A stretch of DNA of 39,146 nt from Acrocarpospora phusangensis. Its GTDB lineage: Bacteria; Actinomycetota; Actinomycetes; Streptosporangiales; Streptosporangiaceae. The notes below the pieces were generated by a model, which was given only the letters and a program-made list of their open reading frames with translations, was not told the DNA's origin and searched no databases. Below are positions 23,158 through 31,789 of this stretch, in pieces; the first letter of the stretch is position 1, and every line of letters starts with the position of its first letter. The position numbers were made by a program, and so were the translations under genes. The DNA lies in NCBI RefSeq assembly GCF_016862995.1, contig NZ_BOOA01000075.1:1-39146 (forward strand). Reading direction: 5' to 3'.

Positions 23158-24330
23158 ATGGCCAAGCAGGCCTTCGTGCGGTCCAAGCCGCACCTCAACA
23201 TCGGCACGATGGGGCACGTCGACCACGGCAAGACGACGCTGACCGCCGCCATCACCAAGGTGCTCAGCGAGCGCGGCGGCGCGCGCTTCGTGCCGTTCGA
23301 CCGGATCGACCGCACCCCGGAGGAGACCCTCCGCGGCATCACCATCAACATCTCCCACGTCGAGTACGAGACGGCGACCCGCCACTACGCGCACGTGGAC
23401 ATGCCCGGACACGCCGACTACGTGAAGAACATGATCACGGGGGCGGCGCAGCTGGACGGCGCGATCCTGGTGGTCTCCGCCGTCGACGGGATCATGCCGC
23501 AGACCCGGGAGCACGTGCTGCTCGCCCGCCGGGTCGGGGTCGAGCACGTGGTCGTCGCGCTCAACAAGGCCGACGGCGCGGACCCCGAGCTGGCCGACCT
23601 GGTCGAGCTGGAGCTGCAGGACCTGCTCGCCGAGCACGGCTACCGGGACGTGCCGATGGTACGCGTGTCCGGGCTGCGGGCGCTGGCCGGCGACCCCGAG
23701 TGGACGGCCTCCGTCGAGGCGCTGCTCCAGGCCGTGGACGACCACGTGCCGGTGCCGGTCCGGTACCTGGACGTGCCGTTCCTGATGCCGGTCGAGAACG
23801 TGCTCACCGTCACCGGGCGCGGCACCGTCCTCACCGGCGCGATCGAGCGCGGCACGGTACGGCTCGGCGACACCCTGGAGACGATCGGGCTCCGGGACGG
23901 CGTCACGGCCGTGGTCACCGGGATCGAGACGTTCGGCAAGACCATGGACCGGGGCGAGGCCGGGGACAACGCGGCGCTCCTGCTCCGCGGCGTCCGTCGC
24001 GACCAGGTACGGCGCGGGCAGGTGCTGGCCGCGCCGGGCAGCCAGCGGGGTCACCGGCGCTTCACGGCCCGCGTGTACCTGCTGACCGCCGCGGAAGGCG
24101 GACGCCGGACGGCGATCGCGGACGGCTACCGCCCGCAGTTCTACGTCCGCACCGCCGACGTCCCCGGCGAGATGGCCCTGACCGGGACCGAACTGGCCCT
24201 TCCCGGCGACACGGTCGAGGTCACCGTGGAGCTGGGCAAGCCGGTCGCCCTGGAGCCGGGCCTCGGCTTCGCCATCCGCGAGGGCGGCCACACCGTGGGC
24301 GCCGGCACGGTCCTGACCACGTTCACCTGA
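23158..24330 (+). CDS. tuf: Divergent second elongation factor Tu (EF-Tu3-like)
   Basis: 390 residues with all three EF-Tu domains. GTPase motifs are intact: GHVDHGKT (19-26), RGITIN (59), DMPGH (81-85) and NKAD (136-139). Many otherwise constant positions differ from housekeeping EF-Tu. Aligned to E. coli numbering, Gln124 is Arg (our 125), Tyr160 is His (our 160), Arg230 is Ala (our 228) and Gly275 is Ala (our 273), while Gly257, Arg333 and Ala375 are kept. Changes at 124, 230 and 275 are known to give resistance to kirromycin, pulvomycin and GE2270A respectively. It has no rpsL-rpsG-fusA context; a ribosome site AAAGGGAAAAGGG precedes the ATG and a strong hairpin follows. It resembles the Streptomyces EF-Tu3 type, likely a conditional antibiotic-tolerant factor (inference). 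Confidence 0.95.
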   Translation: MAKQAFVRSKPHLNIGTMGHVDHGKTTLTAAITKVLSERGGARFVPFDRIDRTPEETLRGITINISHVEYETATRHYAHVDMPGHADYVKNMITGAAQLDGAILVVSAVDGIMPQTREHVLLARRVGVEHVVVALNKADGADPELADLVELELQDLLAEHGYRDVPMVRVSGLRALAGDPEWTASVEALLQAVDDHVPVPVRYLDVPFLMPVENVLTVTGRGTVLTGAIERGTVRLGDTLETIGLRDGVTAVVTGIETFGKTMDRGEAGDNAALLLRGVRRDQVRRGQVLAAPGSQRGHRRFTARVYLLTAAEGGRRTAIADGYRPQFYVRTADVPGEMALTGTELALPGDTVEVTVELGKPVALEPGLGFAIREGGHTVGAGTVLTTFT

Positions 24331-24337
24331 CCACCCG

Positions 24338-24370
24338 GCCGGGCGGGACCCACCACGAGTCCCGCCCGGC
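24338..24370 (+). terminator. Terminator after the EF-Tu gene
   Basis: GCCGGGCGGGAC (24338-24349) and GTCCCGCCCGGC (24359-24370) form a perfect 12-bp stem with a 9-base loop, starting 7 bases after the stop codon. Strong GC stem without a U-tract, usual for actinomycetes. Confidence 0.8.
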
Positions 24371-24454
24371 AACGAACGCGGCGGTTGAGGCCACTCTCAG
24401 AGACGAGCGACACCCGAAGCGAGCCCTCCGGAGCCGGTGGCTACGGTGGAGTCC

Positions 24455-24796
24455 ATGATCGGAGTTGTGGCGCAGGTCGTCGTCGATTGCCGGGAGCCCG
24501 GGGCGTTGGCCGACTTCTGGGGACGTATCGTCGGCGGTGAGGTGACGCATCGCGATCCGGGCTGGTCCTTCGTGGACCCTCCGGCCGGAGTCCGGATCGC
24601 GTTCCAGCGCGTCCCGGAGGGCAAGGCCACGAAGAACCGGCTGCATCTGGACATCACCGTCGACGACGTCGAATCAGCCGTGCGCGAAGCCGTTTCCGCC
24701 GGGGCGTCCGTGCCCGGAACCCTCCAGCGTGACGCTCAGGGCGCGTTCCAGGTGGTTCAGGACCCCGAGGGCAACGAGTTCTGCTTCGTCTCCTGA
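24455..24796 (+). CDS. VOC-superfamily (glyoxalase-like) protein
   Basis: 113 residues from ATG 24455; a GTG at 24437 would add six residues. It has the actinobacterial short VOC pattern: QVVVDCREPGALADFWGRIVGGE at the start, FVDPPAGVRIAFQRVPEGK and NRLHLDITVDDVESAV in the middle, and QDPEGNEFCFV at the end. His in RLHLDI and Glu in GNEFC are at the usual metal-ligand positions. The substrate is unknown; members include dioxygenase-like, resistance and isomerase proteins. Its 3' end overlaps the convergent pgeF gene by 40 bases. Confidence 0.85.
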   Translation: MIGVVAQVVVDCREPGALADFWGRIVGGEVTHRDPGWSFVDPPAGVRIAFQRVPEGKATKNRLHLDITVDDVESAVREAVSAGASVPGTLQRDAQGAFQVVQDPEGNEFCFVS

Positions 24797-25509
24797 GACT
24801 CCAGCCAGATGAACCCGCCGAAGCGACCGGTGCGGGAGTCACGGCGGTAGGAGTACAGATCCGGCGTCTCTATCGTGCAGCGGGCGTCGTGGCGGACGTC
24901 GGAAACGCCGGACTTCCGGAGCTGCGCCTCGATCGCGGCGCGGATGTCCACCGCCGGCGTGCCCTGCCGGGTGGTCGCCCACGCCTCGGGCACGACCCTG
25001 GCCACGTCCTCCCGCATGTCGGCCGGGACCTCGTAGCAGAGCCCGCACGCGGCGGGCCCGATGAGCGCCACCATCCGGTACGGCTCCGCCCCGCGCGCCG
25101 CCATCGCCTCGACCAGGGCGGGAACCACACCCAGCCGCGTGCCCGGACGCCCGGAGTGGGCGGCGCCGACGACCCGGGCCACCGGATCGGCCAGCAGCAC
25201 CGGCGCGCAGTCGGCCACGAGCACGTTGAGCACGACCCCCGGCTCGTCGGTGCAGATCCCGTCCAGCGGCGGCGGATCATCCCCGAAGGGCTCGGTGACG
25301 AATCGCACGTCCCGCCCGTGAACCTGACGCATCATCACCACGCGGGCGGGATCCACCCCCAACTCGACGGCCGTGTCACGACGATTGCGCAGCACCGCGT
25401 CGAGATCGTCCCCGACCGCCCCGCCGAGGTTCCGCGACGTGTACGGCTCGCCGCTGACCCCGCCGTGCCGATCGGTGAACACCGCATAGATTCCGTCAGC
25501 CAAGAGCAC
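24757..25509 (-). CDS. pgeF: Multicopper-like polyphenol oxidase-domain protein (PgeF/YfiH family, purine nucleoside phosphorylase)
   Basis: 250 residues of the YfiH/LACC1 fold. MMRQVHGRDV near residue 59, VLVADCAPVLLADP near 95, GAAHSGRPGTRLGVV near 113 and GPAACGLCYEVP near 151 carry the conserved His and Cys residues; the usual AHAGWRG is AHSGRPG here. The family acts as a zinc-dependent purine nucleoside phosphorylase/adenosine deaminase and, as PgeF, removes wrong residues from peptidoglycan precursors. In actinobacteria it usually lies after ftsZ; it stands alone here, so this may be a paralogue. The start at 25509 is a GTG. Confidence 0.88.
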   Translation of the reverse strand: MLLADGIYAVFTDRHGGVSGEPYTSRNLGGAVGDDLDAVLRNRRDTAVELGVDPARVVMMRQVHGRDVRFVTEPFGDDPPPLDGICTDEPGVVLNVLVADCAPVLLADPVARVVGAAHSGRPGTRLGVVPALVEAMAARGAEPYRMVALIGPAACGLCYEVPADMREDVARVVPEAWATTRQGTPAVDIRAAIEAQLRKSGVSDVRHDARCTIETPDLYSYRRDSRTGRFGGFIWLESQETKQNSLPSGS

Positions 25510-25547
25510 CAGCCGAGCCTACCAACGCCCTGCTCGGCGACCCTCCG

Positions 25548-26402
25548 CTACCGCGGCAGGTCCGGGCCTCCCGTGACGACCGCCACCAGAGCCGTCCCGG
25601 AGGCGAAGGCGCCGGACTCGATCAGGTCGAAGACGCCGTACATCATCTTGGCGACGTACACGCGGTCGAGGAGGATTCCGTGCCGGTCGTGGAAGTCGTC
25701 GATGAACGAGGACAGTTGGGCGTTCGTGCGGGCGTAGCCGCCGAAATGGTAGTCGGTCTCGATGTGCCAGTTGGGGGTGGTTTCGCCAAGGGTTTCGCGC
25801 TGGAGCCGGGCGACCTCGTCGTTCAGGAAGGAGCCGCCGCGCAGCGCCGAGAACCCGATCGCGCGCCGACCGGGAGTCAGCCCGGCGGCGATGCCCGCCA
25901 GGGTCCCCCCGGTGCCCACCGGGCAGCAGATCACGTCGAAAGGGACCGTGATCTCGCCGGGTAACTCCATACATCCCCGTACGGCCTCCGGGTTGGAACC
26001 CCCCTCCGGGAGGATCCGATAGCCCGGATACTCCCCCCGCAGCCACTCAAGAACCTCAGTCGTGTGCTTGAGCCGATATGTCGTGCGATCGAGGTATCTG
26101 AGGCGCATTCCCCGGCGGACCGCGTCGTCGAGCACAGGGTTGAGCGGTAACCGTTCCTCGCCCCGGATCACCCCGGCCGTCGCGAACCCGTACTTCTCCC
26201 CCGCGACCGCCACCGCCCGCACATGGCTGGAGTACGCCCCGCCGAACGTCACCACCGCCCCCGCGCCCACGTTGTACTTCAGCTTGCGCCACTTGTTGCC
26301 CGAGATCCCGCCCCCGATGAGATCGTCGCGCTTCAGCCACACCCGCACCCCGCCGGTCCGGTCGTCCTCCAGCGGAACGACCGGCGACACCGCCTCACTC
26401 AC
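25548..26402 (-). CDS. PLP-dependent enzyme, ACC deaminase / D-cysteine desulfhydrase family
   Basis: 284 residues of the tryptophan synthase-beta fold. Lys37 in SGNKWRKLKYN is the PLP lysine, TFGGAYSSHVRAVA binds the substrate carboxylate, and PVGTGGTLAGIAAGL holds the PLP phosphate. YHFGGYARTN and VYVAKMMYGVFDLI match the C-terminal part. It is shorter than true ACC deaminase (about 338) and closer to the D-cysteine desulfhydrase-like members; the substrate is unresolved. The start is a GTG at 26402 without a strong ribosome site. It is divergent from galK with only 71 bases between. Confidence 0.87.
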   Translation of the reverse strand: MSEAVSPVVPLEDDRTGGVRVWLKRDDLIGGGISGNKWRKLKYNVGAGAVVTFGGAYSSHVRAVAVAGEKYGFATAGVIRGEERLPLNPVLDDAVRRGMRLRYLDRTTYRLKHTTEVLEWLRGEYPGYRILPEGGSNPEAVRGCMELPGEITVPFDVICCPVGTGGTLAGIAAGLTPGRRAIGFSALRGGSFLNDEVARLQRETLGETTPNWHIETDYHFGGYARTNAQLSSFIDDFHDRHGILLDRVYVAKMMYGVFDLIESGAFASGTALVAVVTGGPDLPR

Positions 26403-26473
26403 AGTCCCAAGGCTGGCATATCACCCAGGACTCGCTACCCTACGGTGAGGCCGCTGTTGAGGAGTGTTGAAAT

Positions 26474-27589
26474 ATGCGCATTTTTGATGCTTTCGTGGAT
26501 GCCTATGGCAGCGCACCGGAAGGCGTCTGGCATGCCCCGGGCCGCGTCAACCTGATCGGCGAGCACACCGACTACAACGACGGCCTGGTCCTCCCCTTCG
26601 CGGTCCCGTGGGGCGTCACCATAGCCGCGAGCCCCCGCCAGGACGACACGATCCGCCTGCTCTCCCTCCAGATGGGAGCCCAGACCGTCGAGCACCTGGA
26701 CGAAGCCCACGGCTGGGCCCGCTACCCCGTCGGCGTGTTCTGGGCGCTGCGCGGCAACGGCCTCCCGGTGCGCGGCGCCGACCTCGTCATCGACGGCGAC
26801 ATCCCCGAAGGCGCCGGCCTGTCCTCCAGCGCGGCCCTGGAGGTCGCCACGGCCTTCGCCCTCAACGACCTGTACGCCCTCGCCCAGTCCCCCATGGACC
26901 TGGCCAGGACCGCCCAGCGCGCCGAGAACGACTTCGCCGGCATGCCCTGCGGGATCATGGACCAGGCCACCTCGGCCCTGGCCAGGGAGGGCCACGCCCT
27001 GCTGCTCGACTGCCGTACGCTCGGCAGCCGCCAGATCCCGTTCGATCTGCCCGCCCACGGCCTCGAACTGCTGATCATCAACACCAACGTCAAACACGCC
27101 CTCGCCGACGGCCAGTACGCCCGCCGCCGCCAGGAGTGCGAGGCCGCCGCGGCCCACCTGGGCGTGCCCGCCCTGCGCGACGTCACCGACCTGGCCGGGG
27201 CCCTCGGCCGGCTGAGCGGCGCGGAGCGTAGGCGCACCCAGCACGTGGTCACCGAGAACCACCGGGTGGAGGCCCTGATCGGCCTGCTCAGGGCGGGCGC
27301 GGTGACCGAGATCGGCGCCCTGCTCAACGCCTCCCACCTGTCCCTGCGCGACCAGTTCGAGGTCTCCTGCCCGGAACTCGACGTGGCCGTGGAGTCCGCC
27401 GTCCGCGGCGGCGCCCGCGGGGCCAGGATGACCGGCGGCGGCTTCGGCGGCTCCGCGATCGCCCTGGTCGCCGTCGAACGCGCCGAGTCCGTACGGAACT
27501 CCGTCAAGGCCGCGTACGCCGAGCGCGGCTGGCGCGACCCCGACTTCCTGACCGCGACCCCGGCCGCCGGAGCCCGCCGCCTCACCTGA
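26474..27589 (+). CDS. galK: Galactokinase
   Basis: 371 residues of the GHMP kinase family. The galactokinase signature GRVNLIGEHTDYNDG is at residues 23-37, the ATP loop EGAGLSSSAALEVA near 112, GIMDQATSALA with the catalytic Asp near 158, and GARMTGGGFGGSAIAL near 316. It phosphorylates galactose at C1 for the Leloir pathway. No galT or galE is adjacent, so the other steps must be encoded elsewhere. GAGGAG lies 11 bases before the ATG. Confidence 0.96.
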   Translation: MRIFDAFVDAYGSAPEGVWHAPGRVNLIGEHTDYNDGLVLPFAVPWGVTIAASPRQDDTIRLLSLQMGAQTVEHLDEAHGWARYPVGVFWALRGNGLPVRGADLVIDGDIPEGAGLSSSAALEVATAFALNDLYALAQSPMDLARTAQRAENDFAGMPCGIMDQATSALAREGHALLLDCRTLGSRQIPFDLPAHGLELLIINTNVKHALADGQYARRRQECEAAAAHLGVPALRDVTDLAGALGRLSGAERRRTQHVVTENHRVEALIGLLRAGAVTEIGALLNASHLSLRDQFEVSCPELDVAVESAVRGGARGARMTGGGFGGSAIALVAVERAESVRNSVKAAYAERGWRDPDFLTATPAAGARRLT

Positions 27590-27661
27590 ACCGTCTTGAC
27601 TAATCGGAGCCGATGATCAAACCATGGAGGGGCACGGCCGAGATCATCCGGGAGGCGCCCA

Positions 27662-28705
27662 GTGCCGCAGCGTCTGCTTCGCTGGTGGCGCCGGGCGGTG
27701 TTCCGATTACGCCCGCGCCGTACGGTCGGCGTGGTCACCCTCCTCGGCGCCTCCGCGGGACTCCTGGCCTGGGCCAGCGCGACCGGGGACTTCCAGCGTG
27801 ACCTGCTGCTCAACATCGGCGCGAGCGTGCTGGTCATCGCCTTCTCGTACGCGATCATCGACCCGATCTTCGAGGAGTTGCGCCGCTCCCGCGTCGAGGA
27901 GCACCCGCTCTTCGACGACCAGCGCTACAGCGACCACGTCCGGGCGGCCGAACGCGTGGTGGCCATCATGGACGTGGGCAGCCACCTGCTGGAGGGCCAG
28001 GCCAGCCGGGAACGCTTCCTGGACTGCCTGCGCGCCGCCCTGCGCAACGGCGTGACGGCGCGGCTGCTGCTGCTCGACCCGTCCTCGACGGCCGCCGAGC
28101 AGCGCGAGGAGGAGATCCGCCCGGTCCGGGTCCGCGACGTCATCTGCGACAACCTGCGCTACCTCGACCTGTTCACCCAGACCCTCCCGGAACCCCTGCG
28201 CGCCCGCTTCCAGGTCCGCGTCTACGACGCGCTCCCGTCCATCCAGCTCTACCGCTGGGACGACAAGGGCCTCATCTCCTTCTTCCCGATCGGCGTACGC
28301 GCCTCCGCGTCCGCGCACCTGGAAGTCGTCATGTCCAGCCCGCTCGGCGAGTTCGTGCACGAACGCTTCGAGGCGCTCTGGCACCACCCGAGCACCCGGC
28401 CGCTCACCGAGTACATGGAGGTGCCCGTCTCGATCCGGCACGGCGGCGCGGTGATCCACGAGTGCGAGGTCCGCTTCGTCGAACTCGACGGCGTCTGGTA
28501 CGTCGAGGGCGCGCGCATGCTCGCCCAGCTCACCGACCACGGCACCCACGGCCTGGACCTGGTGCTCGGCGACCAGGTCTTCACGCTGAGCCGGGCCGGC
28601 GCCGGGGACGGCGCGGACCAGGGCCCGGTTACCCAGGCGTTCCGCCAGAAATACGGTCAGTCGGCGGTGGGCGAGAGCACGCTGATCATGAAGTTGGCTC
28701 CATGA
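27662..28705 (+). CDS. Membrane-anchored protein with a PLD-like / DUF5919-like C-terminal domain
   Basis: 347 residues starting at GTG 27662 with GGGAGG 7 bases upstream. A basic N-terminus is followed by two membrane segments (VGVVTLLGASAGLLAWAS and NIGASVLVIAFSYAIIDPIF). The cytoplasmic remainder includes AERVVAIMDVGSHLLEG, FLDCLRAALRNGVTARLLLLDP, and YDALPSIQLYRWDDKGLISFFP, a pattern seen in DUF5919 and phospholipase D-like domains of actinobacterial proteins, though a true HKD motif is not visible. Function unknown. The 3' end overlaps the convergent enoyl-CoA hydratase gene by 20 bases. Confidence 0.75.
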   Translation: MPQRLLRWWRRAVFRLRPRRTVGVVTLLGASAGLLAWASATGDFQRDLLLNIGASVLVIAFSYAIIDPIFEELRRSRVEEHPLFDDQRYSDHVRAAERVVAIMDVGSHLLEGQASRERFLDCLRAALRNGVTARLLLLDPSSTAAEQREEEIRPVRVRDVICDNLRYLDLFTQTLPEPLRARFQVRVYDALPSIQLYRWDDKGLISFFPIGVRASASAHLEVVMSSPLGEFVHERFEALWHHPSTRPLTEYMEVPVSIRHGGAVIHECEVRFVELDGVWYVEGARMLAQLTDHGTHGLDLVLGDQVFTLSRAGAGDGADQGPVTQAFRQKYGQSAVGESTLIMKLAP

Positions 28706-29477
28706 GCGGCGGGAACTCCGGCGGGCGGCGCTCCAGGAAGCTGGCGACGCCCTCCGCGAAGTCGGGACGGGTGAACGACTGCGCCATCAGCCGCTCCGCG
28801 GCCTCGCGGGAGTCGTCCAGGCCCTGGTCCCAGTCACCCCACACCTGCCGCTTGATCACCGCCATCGACGCGGGCGAACTGTTGGTGGCCAGGTCCCGCG
28901 CGTAGGCGAGCGTCTCGGCCAGCAACTGCTCCCCCGGTACGGCCCGGAGCACCAGCCCCAGCCGCTCCGCCTCGGCCCCCGTGAAGGTACGGCCGGACAG
29001 CAGCAGGTCCAGCGCGCGGGCCTGGCCGATCAGTTTGGGCAGCACCCAGGCCATGCCGTACTCGGCGATGAGGCCGCGGCGGGAGAAGGCGGTGGTCCAC
29101 TTGGCGTCGGCGGCGGTGAAGACGAGGTCGCAGACGAGGGCGTGGACCATGCCGAGGCCGGCGCAGGCGCCGTTGACGGCCGCGATGATCGGCTTGTTGA
29201 TCGACACCGGGAAGGTGTGCGGGCGTTTGTCGGGCTCGCTCGCGTACTCGCCGGTCTGGATGGCGGTGAGTGTCTGGAAGTCGGCGCCCGCGCAGAAGCC
29301 CTTGCCCGCGCCGGTCACCACGACCACCCGGACCTCGGGGTTCTGCTCGGCCTCCTCCAGCAGGTCGAAGTAACGCCGGCCCATCTCGTCGGTCCACGCG
29401 TTCAGCCGGTCGGGCCGGTTGAACGTGAGCACGAGCACACCGTCGGCCAGGTCGGTCAGCACCAGTTCCTCGGTCAT
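28686..29477 (-). CDS. Enoyl-CoA hydratase/isomerase family protein
   Basis: 263 residues of the crotonase fold. LVLTFNRPDRLNAWTDEM opens the domain, GAGKGFCAGADFQTL and NGACAGLGMVHALVCD form the oxyanion hole, and RRGLIAEYGMAWVLPKLIG carries the conserved later motif, with Glu at the usual catalytic region. It would hydrate or isomerise an acyl-CoA; the chain length and exact reaction are not deducible. The chosen ATG 29477 has GAGGGGAAC ahead; the frame stays open to 29528. It lies 22 bases after the NO synthase stop and may be cotranscribed with it, although no functional link is evident. Confidence 0.9.
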   Translation of the reverse strand: MTEELVLTDLADGVLVLTFNRPDRLNAWTDEMGRRYFDLLEEAEQNPEVRVVVVTGAGKGFCAGADFQTLTAIQTGEYASEPDKRPHTFPVSINKPIIAAVNGACAGLGMVHALVCDLVFTAADAKWTTAFSRRGLIAEYGMAWVLPKLIGQARALDLLLSGRTFTGAEAERLGLVLRAVPGEQLLAETLAYARDLATNSSPASMAVIKRQVWGDWDQGLDDSREAAERLMAQSFTRPDFAEGVASFLERRPPEFPPLMEPTS

Positions 29478-29499
29478 GGGTTCCCCTCTCAGGACCGAA

Positions 29500-30591
29500 T
29501 TATGTTCTATCGCCGGTGGGGGCGGCAACAGGCGTGTGGTGGGCGAACGCCGGCGTGAGCCGTACGTCGTCGTAGTAGCGGTGGAAGACGGGGGTGAGCG
29601 CGCCGGACAGGGGTGGCACGATCCAGGACCAGTCGGCGGGGCAGACGCGGCCGGAGCGCTCCTCCTTCTCCAGGTGCGTCATGAAGCGCCGGGCCTCGGT
29701 GTGGTGGTCGGTCATGGTGACCCCGGCCTCCGCGTAGGAGTGCAGCACGGCGACGTTGAGCTCGACCAGGGCGTGGTCGCGCCAGAGCGTGCGGTCGTTG
29801 CTGGTGTCCATGCCCAGACGGCGGGCGATCAGCGGGAGCTGGTCGTACCGGTCGGCGTCGGCGAGGTTGCGGGCGCCGATCTCGGTGCCCATGTACCACC
29901 CGTTGAAGGGGGCGGTGGGGTAGCAGAGGCCGCCGATCTCCAGGCACATGTTGGAGATCGCGGGCACGGCGTGCCAGCGCAGGCCGAGATCGGCGAACCA
30001 GGGATAGTGCGGATGCGTGATCGGCACTTCCATGACCACCTCCTCGGGGACGGTACGCAGTTCGGTGACGCCCTTCACGTCGATGAGCAGCGGGAGCACC
30101 TCGAACCGGCCGCCGGACGGCTGCCAGCCGAGCGCACGGGCCCGGTCGGTGAGCTCGGCGTTGACCGGGTCGCCCACCACGGACCCGTCCGGCTGCCGAT
30201 GCCCCGCGTACCTGATCAGCTGGTCGTTCCTGATCCGCGCCGCCGGCTTGCCGGGCCGGTCGGGCGCGAACACGGTGATGGTGGGCCGGATCCTGCCCCG
30301 GTTGCCCGCCACGCGCAGGTGCTCCACGCATTCGTCGACGATCCCGTCGGCGGTGTCCACGTGCCGCCGGTCCCTGATCCGCAGCGACCGCCAGTAGAGC
30401 CGCCCGATGCACCGGCTGCTGTTCCGCCAGGCTACCCGCGCCCCGAACGCCAGCTCCCCGGGCGTGTGCGTGTACATCCCGGTACGGTCGATCTCCGCCA
30501 GGACGTCACGGACCCGGGGCCGCCCCGACCCCGCTGCCGGATTCTCCGCGTGATACAGCCGGATGAACTCCTCCGCCGCCTGCCTGTCCAC
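29500..30591 (-). CDS. nos: Bacterial nitric oxide synthase oxygenase
   Basis: 363 residues from GTG 30591, the same length as Bacillus NOS. The heme-thiolate motif is WRNSSRCIGRLYW (proximal Cys), IRPTITVFAP and NDQLIRYAGH follow, and FNGWYMGTEIGARNLAD carries the Glu that binds L-arginine. DHALVELNVAVLHSY and the C-terminal DWSWIVPPLSGALTPVFHR shape the pterin and dimer side. The enzyme oxidises arginine to citrulline and NO using external reductases, as no reductase domain is fused. The frame stays open to 30765; the 30591 start is chosen because homology begins there and GAGGGTGAGGGG precedes it. Bacterial NOS supports oxidative-stress defence, or nitration in a few Streptomyces; no biosynthetic genes are next to it. 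Confidence 0.95.
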   Translation of the reverse strand: MDRQAAEEFIRLYHAENPAAGSGRPRVRDVLAEIDRTGMYTHTPGELAFGARVAWRNSSRCIGRLYWRSLRIRDRRHVDTADGIVDECVEHLRVAGNRGRIRPTITVFAPDRPGKPAARIRNDQLIRYAGHRQPDGSVVGDPVNAELTDRARALGWQPSGGRFEVLPLLIDVKGVTELRTVPEEVVMEVPITHPHYPWFADLGLRWHAVPAISNMCLEIGGLCYPTAPFNGWYMGTEIGARNLADADRYDQLPLIARRLGMDTSNDRTLWRDHALVELNVAVLHSYAEAGVTMTDHHTEARRFMTHLEKEERSGRVCPADWSWIVPPLSGALTPVFHRYYDDVRLTPAFAHHTPVAAPTGDRT

Positions 30592-30912
30592 CCCCTCACC
30601 CTCGCGACCCTCGTGCTGTACGGCTTTCGCGACCTTCTTCCACCACGTGCCCACCCTGAAACCGCCACATTCCGCTCGCGGGCCCCCACGCCGATTCCGG
30701 GCGGCGCTGCGACCCTCTAGCGGTGGCCCTCCCCACCGCTGCGCATGTCGATCCGCGGCTGCCACGCACGGCGCGGCAGATCACATTTTCTGCCACTGTC
30801 CGACCATTTGTCATCCAAATCTGTGCACGAATGGCGACGGAACGTTGCGAGGCTTTCCAGGCCGTTACTGCGAGAATCTTTCCGGACGCGCTCGGTAGTC
30901 ACGGGAGGGCCG
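30592..30912. other. Divergent intergenic region between nos and a lipoprotein gene
   Basis: About 320 bases that must hold both promoters. An in-frame extension of nos runs through the first half but lacks homology and a ribosome site. From about 30780 the sequence is richer in A/T (CATTTTCTGCCACTGTCC), consistent with a promoter region. No specific operator seen. Confidence 0.4.
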
Positions 30913-31401
30913 ATGAAGCGTATTATCGCCATGCTCGGGGCGGGGATGGGGGTCACCGCCGGATGCGGGGTCTATCCGGTGGGCTCCGAGGACGCGGGGC
31001 CGGGCGGGCTCCGCCTCACCGCCGTACAGGAGCATCTGACCGAGCACTGGGGCATCCGGTTCGTGGAGGAACGCGGCCCGGCCGGGATCACCCAGCACGG
31101 CAGCGTCCACCAGGAAGCCGGCGGCCGCCTCTCCGCCGTGCTCGGGGGCCGCCGTCCCGGACGGGTGCACACGATCTCCTGCCAGGCGTACGGCAGCGCC
31201 CCCGCCGCCGCGACCGGCTTCCTGCGCGACTGCGCCGGGATCCCGTTCCGCGGCAGGGCCGACGACGCACTACCCAAGGCCGGATGGCCGCGCTACCGGC
31301 GCGCCACCGTCAACGGCATCCGCTACCGGCTCTCCTCAGTACCCGAGCACAGCCTCTGGGTACTCCGCCTGTCTCTCCCGGACCACTCCCCGCTGCCCTG
31401 A
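30913..31401 (+). CDS. Small putative lipoprotein, unknown function
   Basis: 162 residues beginning MKRIIAMLGAGMGVTAGC. This is a short lipoprotein signal peptide with lipobox VTAGC (Cys18). The mature part has a few motifs (LTAVQEHLTEHWGIRF, TISCQAYGSAPAAATGFLRDCAG) and two further cysteines that could form a disulfide, but I do not recognise a family. The ATG has GGAGG 5 bases upstream; the frame is open further upstream but that region lacks a signal peptide. It is probably anchored on the outer face of the membrane. Confidence 0.72.
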   Translation: MKRIIAMLGAGMGVTAGCGVYPVGSEDAGPGGLRLTAVQEHLTEHWGIRFVEERGPAGITQHGSVHQEAGGRLSAVLGGRRPGRVHTISCQAYGSAPAAATGFLRDCAGIPFRGRADDALPKAGWPRYRRATVNGIRYRLSSVPEHSLWVLRLSLPDHSPLP

Positions 31402-31503
31402 GCCACGCGACGCTTCACCGCGCCGGAGACTCCGTCTCCGCCGAACCATCGCCGCTACCCGCGAGCCAATCGGGGTGCCGCCGCAGGGCCCGAAACGACG
31501 AAA

Positions 31504-31527
31504 CCTCGCTGGAAGACTCCAGCGAGG
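31504..31527 (-). terminator. Terminator after tRNA-Asn
   Basis: CCTCGCTGGA (31504-31513) and TCCAGCGAGG (31518-31527) form a perfect 10-bp stem with a 4-base loop, 12 bases after the tRNA 3' end and followed on the minus strand by TTTCG. It may also stop transcription coming from the lipoprotein gene. Confidence 0.8.
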
Positions 31528-31539
31528 TCCGCGGTGGTG

Positions 31540-31612
31540 CTCCCGCGATAGGACTCGAACCTATAACCTGCCGGTTAACAGCCGGCTGCTCTGCCGATTG
31601 AGCTACACGGGA
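31540..31612 (-). tRNA. tRNA-Asn (anticodon GTT)
   Basis: A 73-base cloverleaf on the minus strand without encoded CCA. The acceptor arms TCCCGTG and CGCGGGA pair fully (one G-U), the D arm reads GCTCAATCGGCAGAGC, the anticodon loop is CTGTTAA on a GCCGG/CCGGC stem, and the T arm has GGTTCGAGTCC. The discriminator base is G. The GTT anticodon reads AAC/AAU. Confidence 0.97.
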
Positions 31613-31789
31613 TTGACGCCGTAGGTTCCGGCCTCCGGCCTTTCCTGCGGTGCGGAACTAGATTAGCGCACTCAGGGGGTCCTCTGTCACATCCATTAGG
31701 GCGGGGCGGCGGGGGCGCATCCGCTCAGGTTGGATAGATACCGATCCTGGGGGTAGGGGACCGGTTAGGCATGAGCGGGGAGGTGGAGA

